Source: Bacteroidota bacterium
GTDB lineage: Bacteria; Bacteroidota; Ignavibacteria; Ignavibacteriales; Ignavibacteriaceae
DNA length: 64,000 nt
Reading direction: 5' to 3'
Assembly: GCA_021813585.1 (NCBI GenBank)
Contig: JAKAJV010000015.1
Coordinates: forward strand, 1 to 64,000
A program made the position numbers and the translations under genes. Of the stretch, positions 25,291-33,136 are shown piece by piece (within the stretch, counting starts at the first letter, position 1; each line of letters starts with the position of its first letter). Below the pieces are notes generated by a model, which was given only the letters and a program-made list of their open reading frames with translations, did not search any database and was not told where the DNA came from.

Positions 25291-25367
25291 TGTCATTCCC
25301 ACGAAAGAGGGAATCCATTTTTTATCATATTTTCGCATCTTGGATACCCGCTTTCGCGGGTATGACA
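25291..25367. repeat. REP-like hairpin
   Basis: Long imperfect inverted repeat: arms TGTCATTCCCACGAAAGAGG and CCGCTTTCGCGGGTATGACA around a central TGGAT/ATCCA. Resembles widely spread intergenic palindromes of many bacterial genomes. No gene. Confidence 0.8.
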
Positions 25368-25463
25368 CTCAAGCTTTATAATTTTGCGTAATATGAGTTA
25401 ATAATATGAATTTCACATTTCTAAATTTCATAAATCCGCAGTACAAACATAAGCTTGCCTGAC

Positions 25464-25582
25464 GAGCGTGTTGCAGAACTGTAAAACCGGGATGTCACGG
25501 ACCATTCCGTGACATAAAAAACTCACAATTCAGTCATGGTTTGGACCATGACTGCCCTGCACTCGAGTTGTGCAACAGGCTC
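25464..25582. repeat. 119-bp three-hairpin repeat, copy 2
   Basis: Inverted relative to copy 1. Left end GAGCGTGTTGCAGAACT, right end AGTTGTGCAACAGGCTC; both internal hairpins intact. Confidence 0.88.
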
Positions 25583-25683
25583 TGACGGCACCTGTCTACC
25601 GATAGGTAGAGGCAGGTCTATGTTACGATTTATAATATGGTTAGACAAACATTGCTGAAATTTTAAAAAAAGGAGCTTTTTAA

Positions 25684-25990
25684 ATTCCCGAAAATATTCA
25701 GGGAAAGCCCAGAAACATCCTGTCAAAGTCCTGGAAAATTCCGACTTGGGTCTAAAGGCAATGGGCAAATCCTGCAACATCTTTACAAAGTCCTGAAAAA
25801 TTCCTGCCGGTGACAGAAACATTCTTACAAAGTCCAGAAAGTATCCGGTCGTAATCTGAATGCTTAAACCGAGGATAGAAATATTTAGAGAAAGGTTTAA
25901 AAGGTGCGGGAAAAGTCCAGAAATATTCGGGCAAAATTCTGAAAATATCCTTAGATGTATTATAAACACGGCGTTGAATTCCGAAAATAT
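25684..25990. repeat. Degenerate tandem repeat
   Basis: At least eight variants of a motif close to AAAGTCCNGAAANATTCC, spaced roughly 20-40 bp apart, e.g. at about 25730, 25785, 25825, 25910 and 25935. Identity between units is moderate. No clear protein; reading frames through it are low-complexity. Origin unknown. Confidence 0.6.
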
Positions 25991-26103
25991 CCCCAACAAT
26001 CATTCGCCCCAAAGGCACCTAGCCGCAAAGGCAGTAAGGCTTCTTCGACGAGGGGGCTATATCTTATCAAAACGTGAATGAAAAATTTTTTCAGTAATCT
26101 ACC

Positions 26104-26116
26104 GGTAAATTTTACC
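26104..26116. promoter_or_regulatory. GGTAA-N3-TTACC palindrome
   Basis: Perfect GGTAAATTTTACC. The flanks (AATCTACC before, TTGCAxAATGAAAAT after) are shared with the copy at 26783-26795, so a segment of about 35 bp is duplicated. Confidence 0.6.
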
Positions 26117-26289
26117 TTGCAGAATGAAAATTGTCCTGAATTCTGACGCTCATCTAAATGAGTGGGTAACGAGTCTGTAAGACATTGATTTATAGTCGAT
26201 TAATTTTTCAGCTTGCCTGTATTTACCACACTAATGATTACCATTTAGATGATAAGAAAGACAGAAAAAACCTTATCTAATTATTAATC

Positions 26290-26340
26290 CAACCTTAGTA
26301 ACAGACAAGAACAGTACATACACTAACCTTATTGCTTTTA
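26290..26340. repeat. Dispersed CCAACCTTAGTAAC repeat, direct copy
   Basis: About 50 bp running from CCAACCTTAGTAAC to ACTAACCTTATTGC. A related inverted copy lies at 26441-26493 and a third at 57682-57729. Confidence 0.5.
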
Positions 26341-26440
26341 TCGAGGAATATGATCCATTGATGAAATTTTATCAGATGACTTTTCGCATAGCGATCAATT
26401 CTGAGAAATCATTTAAGTCGGAGTTAATACACAGAATTAG

Positions 26441-26493
26441 GCAATAAGGTTATCACAAAGGGGGGAATAAGCTTTTGTTACGAAGGTTAGTAC
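26441..26493. repeat. Dispersed CCAACCTTAGTAAC repeat, inverted copy
   Basis: Reverse complement reads GTACTAACCTTCGTAAC ... AACCTTATTGC. With the copy at 26290-26340 it brackets about 100 bp without a gene. Confidence 0.45.
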
Positions 26494-26782
26494 ATCAAAT
26501 AAGGTTTGAAGTAGGATTTTGAATTTTGTATAGAACTAAAATCTAAAAGCCGAAAGAAAACATATCAATACCAATTTGCCAGAGATATTCCAACGATTAA
26601 ACGAGAGAGCGCCTAACAGAATTGGTGGAACTTTTCCCCAAGGGATGTCCGAAGGACTCCTTTCGGAGGATTCCCAGGAAATTCTTACCGCACTAATTGT
26701 CAGAACTCAGGAATAATATTATACGAAACATTCAATAATATTTATTATCATGTTGATAAATAATATTGTTACATAATCTACC

Positions 26783-26795
26783 GGTAAATTTTACC
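26783..26795. promoter_or_regulatory. GGTAA-N3-TTACC palindrome before pilin-like cassette 1
   Basis: Perfect GGTAAATTTTACC, ending 51 bp upstream of the sigma-54-like -24 element and about 100 bp before the first gene of cassette 1. Position suits an activator site. Confidence 0.65.
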
Positions 26796-26846
26796 TTGCA
26801 TAATGAAAATAGTATTTAATTTTTTGTAAAAATTGTTTTTATTTAA

Positions 26847-26862
26847 TGGCATAAATGTTGTT
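26847..26862 (+). promoter_or_regulatory. Sigma-54-like -24/-12 promoter
   Basis: TGGCATAAATGTTGTT matches the -24/-12 pattern TGGCAY-N5-TTGCW with correct GG-to-G spacing of 12, but has GT in place of GC at -12. It lies 34 bp before the ATG of cassette 1. A sigma-54 activator is encoded at 2140-3510. Confidence 0.45.
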
Positions 26863-26895
26863 AATTTAAGTTACTTAAATAAAATGAATTAAATT

Positions 26896-27381
26896 ATGAG
26901 CGGCTCACAAATGATGCTGGTGCTGGCAGGCTTAGTGCTGCTGGGATTGCTGACGATAAATATAAACAGAGTAATTTCCAGTTCGCAGGGTCAAACCAAC
27001 AACTCCGAATATTTAGCTGTTGCTACGGAAGTTGGTCAAAATCTTCTGAATAAAATCTCATCAAAATCTTTTGATCAGGGTACGGTTTCCAATCCTGTAT
27101 TTAACGACAGCTTGTTGACACCTGCAAACGCTCTTGGGTACGAGACAGGCGAGACGCCGGCTACTTATAATGATGTTGATGATTATAACAATTATACCGA
27201 AAACGATACAACACCTAGAGCAGGGGTTTTTCACTTAAAAGTTTTTGTTAATTATGTAGACAGTACAAATGCAAATACTATCCTTACGTCTTCAGTTTCT
27301 AGAACCAAAAGAATACTGGTAGATGTAGCGAGCGACTTTATGAAGGATACCGTTAAACTTTACTATTATAAAAGCTATTAA
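26896..27381 (+). CDS. Pilin-like protein, cassette 1 gene A
   Basis: 161 residues. Starts MSGSQMMLVLAGLVLLGLLTININ, a TM helix with only three residues before a possible cleavage after Gly3; no Glu5. The segment after the helix (QTNNSEYLAVATEVGQNLLNKISSKSFDQGT) continues as an amphipathic helix, then a short beta domain with EXGE and DVDDYNNY motifs that recur in the paralogue at 29820-30332. First gene of a three-gene unit; 14 bp before gene B. Probably a minor pilin or pseudopilin. Confidence 0.7.
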   Translation: MSGSQMMLVLAGLVLLGLLTININRVISSSQGQTNNSEYLAVATEVGQNLLNKISSKSFDQGTVSNPVFNDSLLTPANALGYETGETPATYNDVDDYNNYTENDTTPRAGVFHLKVFVNYVDSTNANTILTSSVSRTKRILVDVASDFMKDTVKLYYYKSY

Positions 27382-27395
27382 AAAGCCGAAAAAAT

Positions 27396-27926
27396 ATGAG
27401 TGAACTTTTAGATACTATAGGCTCTTACGTAATAGGCGGGGTTGTGCTTTTATTAATTGTAGGCTTTATACTATATTTTAACGATCAATCGCAGGAAACG
27501 AAGCTCAGTCAGATTTCTCAGGTATCAATAATTGAAGTAGGTAAGATTATAGAGAACGATTTTAACAAACTGGGTTACCGGGTTACCAGCGGAAGCAAAA
27601 TCCAAGCGATAACTTCAGATTCAATTTCGTTTAACGGCGACGTAGATAATGACGGAATAATAGATACTATTACATATTCTACGTATACGCAGAATCAAAC
27701 ATTGTATTTAAAGAGAAGCACAAAAGGATCTGTAACCGGACAGTGGTCTATGCCTATTAAGAGTTTTACGGTTCAGGGTTACGATAGTTCGGGCACAGCG
27801 ACGACACAAATATCTAATATAAAAAGTATTTCTTTTACGCTGGTAATTTCAGAACAAACGTACAGCAGTTCACCTACACAAGTCGGTGCCTCGTGGGTTC
27901 GGGTATTTTATCCAAAAAATTTATAA
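27396..27926 (+). CDS. Pilin-like protein, cassette 1 gene B
   Basis: 176 residues. N-terminal TM helix (about 9-29, SYVIGGVVLLLIVGFILYFN), helix with the pattern VGKIIENDFNKLGYR, then a beta domain with a DVDNDGIIDT calcium-loop-like motif and a W near the end. The plan is that of a PilW/GspJ-type minor pilin but without a leader or Glu5. Paralogue of 30340-30939, which has the same VEILENDFRKIGY and DVNNDGNVDT motifs. Confidence 0.7.
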   Translation: MSELLDTIGSYVIGGVVLLLIVGFILYFNDQSQETKLSQISQVSIIEVGKIIENDFNKLGYRVTSGSKIQAITSDSISFNGDVDNDGIIDTITYSTYTQNQTLYLKRSTKGSVTGQWSMPIKSFTVQGYDSSGTATTQISNIKSISFTLVISEQTYSSSPTQVGASWVRVFYPKNL

Positions 27927-27941
27927 CTAACGGAATTTATT

Positions 27942-29099
27942 ATGGGCAGGTTAATAATTATTATGTTGCTGGGTGCGGGAGTATTATTCTCTATTGCCAG
28001 CATTAATAGCACTAACAGCAACCTGGTTATGGCTTCTGCTACTTATTCTGAAAATCAAAGGCTGCAGGCTAAAGACAATGCAGAAAGCGGCATTGAAATG
28101 GCAATTATGAAACTGTCCGCAGATACAACCTGGACGGGGATAACAAGCAAGCAGCTAGAGAGCGGTGTTGTTACAATATCCGTTGAAAATACTACAAGCG
28201 AATTTTATAACGGGCCAAATACAAATTTAGTTAGTGCAAGACTTATTACTTCAGTCGGTAATGTCGGTGATCAATATGATACTATTAGATCTGTTATCCA
28301 ACTGCCTGTTGCAGGAACTCCGAACAACGGTGTGCCCGGATTTATGGATTATGCAGTATGTACCGGAAATAACTTGACGATGAACGGTAATGTGTCAATT
28401 CAAGATGACAATAATACGCAGTGGAATGCCAACGTCCATACAAATGCGGAATTTCAGATGAACGGCAATAATACTATTAAAGGATTTATGACGTATTACA
28501 GCGAGGCGCATTCCAATCCGCAATCTAGATTAACAACCAATATAGTTCCAAATCAAAATCCCCAAAATCTTCCCCATTTTTACCAGGATTCGATAGTAAC
28601 TATTCCAACTTTTAATCCGGACGACTATAAAAGTTCAGCTTCCATTGTTTATACTACTAACAAAACACTTAATGGTAATATTGTGCTAGGCACAAAAGAT
28701 AATCCGCAAATTATATATGTAGGAGGAGATTTAACTCTTAACGGCAATGTTACAGGCTATGGCGTATTTATAGTAAAGGGAAATATATTGATAAACGGAA
28801 ATGTTACCGTTAATTCTGTGGATGCGAACGGAAGCAACGTCGGTTTATATACAGCGGGGGATCTAAATGCAAACGGCAATGTTAAAATATATGCTCAAAT
28901 TTTAACAGGCGGTAATGCTAACTTAAATGGTAATTGCAAAGTATACGGCAGTGTTACTACAAAAGGAACGGTTAATTTTAATGGTAATGTAAATATATAT
29001 TATCGCCCAGCTACAGGAGCTCTTACTACTCCCTTCTGGACATCAACAAACTCAAGCGGTAATGGATTAATAAGACCCCAAATTCTATCTTATTATTAA
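27942..29099 (+). CDS. PilX-like tip or shaft protein with NGN beta-helix
   Basis: 385 residues. TM helix at 1-22 (MGRLIIIMLLGAGVLFSIAS), then the PilX-type helix ending in DNAESGIEMAIMKLSADTTW. The C-terminal 240 residues contain eight hNGN motifs at intervals of about 15-25 residues (MNGN, LNGN, INGN, ANGN, FNGN), which suggests a right-handed beta-helix or beta-roll. The large domain could be exposed at the fibre tip and bind a surface or glycan; this is inference. Third gene of cassette 1; paralogue at 30950-32242. Confidence 0.7.
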   Translation: MGRLIIIMLLGAGVLFSIASINSTNSNLVMASATYSENQRLQAKDNAESGIEMAIMKLSADTTWTGITSKQLESGVVTISVENTTSEFYNGPNTNLVSARLITSVGNVGDQYDTIRSVIQLPVAGTPNNGVPGFMDYAVCTGNNLTMNGNVSIQDDNNTQWNANVHTNAEFQMNGNNTIKGFMTYYSEAHSNPQSRLTTNIVPNQNPQNLPHFYQDSIVTIPTFNPDDYKSSASIVYTTNKTLNGNIVLGTKDNPQIIYVGGDLTLNGNVTGYGVFIVKGNILINGNVTVNSVDANGSNVGLYTAGDLNANGNVKIYAQILTGGNANLNGNCKVYGSVTTKGTVNFNGNVNIYYRPATGALTTPFWTSTNSSGNGLIRPQILSYY

Positions 29100-29304
29100 A
29101 AAGATTATTCCGGTCTTCTTTCTATTATTATTACTTGCCTAGGTTTAAAACTACCCATTTGGAAGTATGGGTTAGCTTAATTTTAAATACCAAACAATAT
29201 TTTAATAGAAAATATAAGATTGAACTGCTTATTTAAATGGATGACATATCATAACGCGGCAGGCCGCAATTCAAAATTAAAAATGAAAAACCTGTCTGCC
29301 GATA

Positions 29305-29424
29305 GGGTCTTTTGCAGAACTGTAAAACTGGGATGTCACGGACCATTCCGTGACATAAAAAACTCACAATTCAGTCATGGTTTGGACCATGACTGCCCTG
29401 CACTCGAGTTGTTGCAACAGACTC
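29305..29424. repeat. 119-bp three-hairpin repeat, copy 3
   Basis: Inverted relative to copy 1; 120 bp because of one extra T in the right end. The left end is diverged (GGGTCTTTTGCAGAACT) but the two internal hairpins are intact. Confidence 0.85.
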
Positions 29425-29618
29425 GGCAGGCAAGATTAAAAATTGAAGACACTTAAAATATCTTTACACAAAAAATCCCGAAGGGATCACAATGTGACAA
29501 AAATTTAACTGGCAATACTATAAGTAGTTGAATATTTTTGATTCATTTTGAAATTAATTCTCAAATTGAATTAGATTTTGCATAATCATTTAATTTGTCT
29601 TATTCTTAATTTCCTACC

Positions 29619-29631
29619 GGTAAATATTACA
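29619..29631. promoter_or_regulatory. GGTAA-N3-TTAC site before cassette 2
   Basis: GGTAAATATTACA, 12 of 13 matches to GGTAA-N3-TTACC. About 190 bp upstream of the first gene of cassette 2. Confidence 0.5.
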
Positions 29632-29680
29632 ATCCTTTTTACATTATTTAGAAAGCGAACGGCGAATAAATTATTTTAAA

Positions 29681-29724
29681 CGTAAAATTTACTTGCGGCT
29701 TTAAAAACACAAGTAAAAATTATC
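29681..29724. promoter_or_regulatory. Two weak GGTAA-N3-TTACC-like sites before cassette 2
   Basis: CGTAAAATTTACT (29681-29693) and AGTAAAAATTATC (29712-29724), spaced 31 bp start to start (about three helical turns), 95-140 bp before the ATG of cassette 2. Confidence 0.4.
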
Positions 29725-29819
29725 TAATTAACTCTTTGCCGAATTCTGGTCTGCTATTTGAATAACCGGTTGAGTCAATTGTCGCTGTTTTTATAATAAT
29801 AAAATTGGGTTAAACAACA

Positions 29820-30332
29820 ATGAATACGGGACAAAGTTTATTGACTATATTATCGATGGTGTTACTCTCTGTTTTAATACTAAGGGTTAACAACACCTTT
29901 CTAACAACGGGCTCTGTCTTGGTCGATTCCAAATTTGTTATTACCGCTACCTCCCTGGCAACTTCGCAGCTTCAAGATATTACCGGCCTAGCTTTCGACA
30001 ATTACACTGCGTCTAGTTCAACGACAAATTTGAGCGATTTGACATCTCCGGGATTGCTGGGCGCTGAATCCGGCGAAACAACAGATAGCTTATATAACGA
30101 TATTGATGATTATAACGGTTGGTCTAAAACAGTTCCGATTGTTATGGAGAATAATAAGCCTGCAGAGAATTTTAGAGTAGCCTGCAAGGTTGTTTATGTT
30201 TCTTCGTCCAACCCGGATGTAACCTCGAGCGTAGCGACCTGGAATAAAAAGATTACTGTAACGGTATCTAATCCTTTTATGCCCGATACGGTTAAAGTAT
30301 CTACTATTTATAGTTATTGGGTATTTAGGTGA
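29820..30332 (+). CDS. Pilin-like protein, cassette 2 gene A
   Basis: 170 residues. MNTGQSLLTILSMVLLSVLILRVN: TM helix with a possible Gly4 cleavage site and no Glu5. It shares with cassette 1 gene A the order helix, TSQLQDITGLAFDN, ESGETTDSLYNDIDDYN and the closing NPFMPDTVKVS (compare DFMKDTVKL). 7 bp before gene B. Probably a minor pilin. Confidence 0.7.
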   Translation: MNTGQSLLTILSMVLLSVLILRVNNTFLTTGSVLVDSKFVITATSLATSQLQDITGLAFDNYTASSSTTNLSDLTSPGLLGAESGETTDSLYNDIDDYNGWSKTVPIVMENNKPAENFRVACKVVYVSSSNPDVTSSVATWNKKITVTVSNPFMPDTVKVSTIYSYWVFR

Positions 30333-30339
30333 AATAATT

Positions 30340-30939
30340 ATGGGCTATTCAACAATAATAGATATTATAGGCTCCACAATAATAGGTGGATTGCTTTTAT
30401 TGGTTCTTTTAAGAACCAATTCGGCTGCGGTTGAAAACACGTATTTAAATGGGCAGGATTTGGTTGTACAGGAAAATCTAACTACCGTAGTGGAAATTCT
30501 TGAAAATGACTTTAGAAAGATTGGCTATTGTAGAGATTGGACAAAGATAGCAGACCCGAGTAAATCGATCATCTCGGCGGATTCAACAAGTATAAAATTT
30601 TTAACGGATGTTAACAACGACGGTAATGTTGATACGCTATATTATTATCTTGGCCCAACCAGCCAGTTATCCAATACACCCAATCCAAGAGATAGACTAT
30701 TATACCGTGTTATAAATAACGAAACGCCCAAGAGTGCAAACCTGGGCGTTACGGAATTTAATCTAATTTATTTTAATTCATTTGACGATACGCTTAGTTT
30801 TCCAATAACCTCTCCCAGCGAAATTGCATCTATACAAATAAGCGTTAGAGTGGAAAATACCGACGCGTATAATAACAAATATGTAACGGGATTCTGGCGT
30901 CAAATAAGAATGTCGGCCCCGAATTTAAGTAATAGATAG
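30340..30939 (+). CDS. Pilin-like protein, cassette 2 gene B
   Basis: 199 residues. TM helix (about 9-23, GSTIIGGLLLLVLL), VVEILENDFRKIGYC helix, DVNNDGNVDT loop and a beta domain ending in FWRQIRM. Closest relative in the window is 27396-27926. One Cys in the helix-adjacent region. Same position between genes A and C as in cassette 1. Confidence 0.7.
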   Translation: MGYSTIIDIIGSTIIGGLLLLVLLRTNSAAVENTYLNGQDLVVQENLTTVVEILENDFRKIGYCRDWTKIADPSKSIISADSTSIKFLTDVNNDGNVDTLYYYLGPTSQLSNTPNPRDRLLYRVINNETPKSANLGVTEFNLIYFNSFDDTLSFPITSPSEIASIQISVRVENTDAYNNKYVTGFWRQIRMSAPNLSNR

Positions 30940-30949
30940 GAGGTCTTCT

Positions 30950-32242
30950 ATGGGCGGAAGAGCAATATTACTTTTAATTGTTGGTTTCAGTCTTATATTT
31001 TTACTCATGGGACAAAACTTTGGCCGCATATCAACGGAAGCGGTTACCAATTTTAGCCAATATTATTCAAAAGATATATCTCACAATATCGCGTTAAGCG
31101 GAGCCAATATGGCTGCCAATGAGATTTTTTTGGACCCGACATGGACTGCGGGCTTCAGCAATTTAAGCTTTCAGGACGGCACCATGAACGTAACCGTAGA
31201 TATTGTTGATGCTTTTAAAAACATAAGACGAATAAATTCTACTGGAATTTTTAGAGGTGATACCTCCTTGGTTCAAGTAACTTTGCAGCCTAGTAAGTTT
31301 TCCAAGTTTGCTTATTATTCTGTTGATGAAAATGGAATTTGGTGGACTACCGGCGATACCGTTTCCGGGCCTTTCCATACGCAGGATTATATGAGAGTAG
31401 CAGGACATCCGGTATTTAACGGAAAAACCTCTACCAAGATGGGAATTATAAGATATAATAGCCAAAGTTCCAGAGGCAGCGGAAGACGTGGCGGCGGGGG
31501 TGGTCATATAGTGGACGATCCTATAATTAACGGGCAGTTTGAGCAGGGTGTTGATTTACCGATGCCTCCCACAGGTTTGCCTAATTTACAAACGGCCGCC
31601 GGTTCCGGCGGTTATACTTTTACTAATCACGATACTGTTTATTTAACCTTTGCAGGCGACAGCATAAAATATAAATTTTCTTATAGAGGTGCAGAAACAA
31701 CAAGGCTTGCTTCATCATTTGCACCCAACGGAGTAATCTTTGCGAATAATGCGACCGTGAGATTAAAAGGAGTAGTTAAGGGGCAGTATACTGTTAGTGC
31801 ATCAGATTCTACTATATATAGACGCTGGGGCGGATCGCAATCTAACGGAAGAGGAAATATTTATATTGATGACGATATCGTTTATAATTCAGACCCTAGA
31901 ACCAATCCCGCATCTACGGATATGCTGGGTATAGTTGCAAAGAATAATGTTTATGTAACAAATAATACTCCCAATCGCAGCGATGTAAAAATAGATGCAG
32001 CCATCTACGCAGAGACGGGCGGCTTTGGCGCAGAAGATTATGATAGCAGGCCAGTAAGCGGAACTATTTATTTGCTTGGAGGCATAACACAGCATACTAG
32101 GCAGGCCGTAGGTACTTTTAATTCATCGGGAATAAGCACCGGATTTCAAAAAAGCTATAGTTATGATAATCGTTTGCTCTCCAGCTTTCCTCCGAGCTTT
32201 CCGGATACAGGTTCCTTTGAAATAGTATCCTGGTACGAATAG
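30950..32242 (+). CDS. PilX-like large protein, cassette 2 gene C
   Basis: 430 residues, preceded by a good ribosome binding site (AGGAGG). TM helix 1-22 (MGGRAILLLIVGFSLIFLLMG), then ALSGANMAANEIFLDPTW, matching the ESGIEMAIMKL...TTW segment of cassette 1 gene C. The passenger region has GPFHTQDYMRVAGHPVFNG, a Gly-rich loop (RRGGGGGH, about 177-185) and NDD-type turns, and lacks the regular NGN series. So the two C proteins share a helix and differ in the exposed domain. Confidence 0.7.
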   Translation: MGGRAILLLIVGFSLIFLLMGQNFGRISTEAVTNFSQYYSKDISHNIALSGANMAANEIFLDPTWTAGFSNLSFQDGTMNVTVDIVDAFKNIRRINSTGIFRGDTSLVQVTLQPSKFSKFAYYSVDENGIWWTTGDTVSGPFHTQDYMRVAGHPVFNGKTSTKMGIIRYNSQSSRGSGRRGGGGGHIVDDPIINGQFEQGVDLPMPPTGLPNLQTAAGSGGYTFTNHDTVYLTFAGDSIKYKFSYRGAETTRLASSFAPNGVIFANNATVRLKGVVKGQYTVSASDSTIYRRWGGSQSNGRGNIYIDDDIVYNSDPRTNPASTDMLGIVAKNNVYVTNNTPNRSDVKIDAAIYAETGGFGAEDYDSRPVSGTIYLLGGITQHTRQAVGTFNSSGISTGFQKSYSYDNRLLSSFPPSFPDTGSFEIVSWYE

Positions 32243-32329
32243 ATAGAATAGTAAATAAAAAATTTAAACCGTATCTTAGCTAATCTCCGTTAGAAGATAG
32301 AGTCTGTTTTTCCGGATAATAATTTAGTT

Positions 32330-32734
32330 TCATTTGCCTTCCCAGATAATTTTCTTGATGTCATCAATAAAGTTTTTTGCTTGATTCAAATATTCTATTA
32401 CGTCTGTTTTCAGAAATTCGATAAAAATCTCATAATCTGCTTCCATTCTTTTATTAAATAAATCATGCACAAGGCGTCCATACCCTTTCTTAACTTTTTC
32501 TGTATAAACATAATTTTTATTAAACCAACCAATAAGCTGTTTATGCTTAGATGAACTATAATTGTTTCTTACACCTAAAGCAGAAATTATATAAAACACT
32601 GAATAATAAATTCTACTTACAGCAGCAGAAAGCCTCCTATTTTCAATAAGTAATTCTGCCTCTTCAATAGTTCTTTGAGACTGTTCAATACGATGCTTTA
32701 TTATCTCATCCCTTTCCAAGCCGGTAAGTGTCAT
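32330..32734 (-). CDS. HEPN-domain protein (UPF0332), toxin of an MNT/HEPN pair
   Basis: 134 residues, all-helical. The pattern NRRLSAAVSRIYYSVFYIISALG, SSKHKQLIGWFNK and LFNKRMEADYE is that of UPF0332 HEPN proteins. Such proteins often act as RNases; the RLVHD segment may hold the catalytic R and H but the spacing is not canonical. Overlaps the MNT gene by 4 bp. Confidence 0.87.
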   Translation of the reverse strand: MTLTGLERDEIIKHRIEQSQRTIEEAELLIENRRLSAAVSRIYYSVFYIISALGVRNNYSSSKHKQLIGWFNKNYVYTEKVKKGYGRLVHDLFNKRMEADYEIFIEFLKTDVIEYLNQAKNFIDDIKKIIWEGK

Positions 32735-33048
32735 AATGTTAGTCCATATTCGAAAGCTTCAAGGATGAAAGGCTGTTTGCCTTTTATCGTTTTTAATTCA
32801 TCTTGTGAAATAACTTTAACATCTGTTAGAATATCATACTTCAAATCAAAATCATATAAAATTTCAAGAATTCTATTTTTAAGTTTCCAGTCATAATCAG
32901 TATTAACAACGACAAGGATATCATGATCTGAATTTTCTGTAGCATTGCCTTTTGCCTGAGAGCCGAATAAAATTACTTTGTCGATAATATCTGGAAATTC
33001 TTGCTGAAGAGCTTGCTTAATCTCGGTTATTAATTCTAAATTATTCAT
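32731..33048 (-). CDS. MNT-type nucleotidyltransferase antitoxin
   Basis: 105 residues with the signature LFGSQAKGNATENSDHDILV; relative of the solitary gene at 18404-18724 (same length, same KGKQPFILEAFEYG / RGRQAIYYNALTHG end). In SDHDI the middle residue is His where SDxD usually has D/I/L. Upstream partner of the HEPN gene; likely silences it by AMP transfer. Confidence 0.88.
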   Translation of the reverse strand: MNNLELITEIKQALQQEFPDIIDKVILFGSQAKGNATENSDHDILVVVNTDYDWKLKNRILEILYDFDLKYDILTDVKVISQDELKTIKGKQPFILEAFEYGLTL

Positions 33049-33136
33049 AGTATGTAGCTTGAAATTATTCTATTAAAAGGTACAAAATAAAATAATTCTT
33101 TAAATTAAGTTATTCAAGGTTGAGTAACGAGGAGAA

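Larger units (their letters stand above)
24809..26895. other. 2.1-kb regulatory and repeat region
   Basis: No convincing gene. From left to right it holds two clusters of GGTAA-N3-TTACC palindromes (24925-24968, 25108-25133), a REP-type hairpin (25291-25367), copy 2 of the 119-bp element (25464-25582), degenerate tandem repeats (25684-25990), a palindrome (26104-26116), an inverted pair of short repeats (26290-26340 and 26441-26493), a further palindrome (26783-26795) and a sigma-54-like promoter (26847-26862). A CGGAGG hairpin near 26646-26675 resembles the GGAGT repeat family. Confidence 0.8.
29100..29819. other. Spacer between pilin-like cassettes
   Basis: 720 bp without a gene. Holds copy 3 of the 119-bp element (29305-29424) and three GGTAA-N3-TTACC-type sites (29619-29631, 29681-29693, 29712-29724) that lie upstream of cassette 2. 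Confidence 0.75.

Noticed and set aside
25187-25381. 64-residue plus-strand frame
   Set aside because: The second half is the REP-like hairpin (IPTKEGIH...TRFRGYDT), a frequent artefact.
25684-25990. CRISPR array
   Set aside because: Repeats are degenerate, spacing is irregular and no cas gene is present.
25523-26018. Long minus-strand frames of 158 and 88 residues
   Set aside because: They run through the degenerate tandem repeat and part of the 119-bp element, have low-complexity Phe-rich composition and no ribosome binding site.
29220-29456. 78-residue reading frame, and its look-alike at 56693-56998 (minus)
   Set aside because: Both are translations of the 119-bp repeat (shared peptide CRTVKLGCHGPFRD); not genes.
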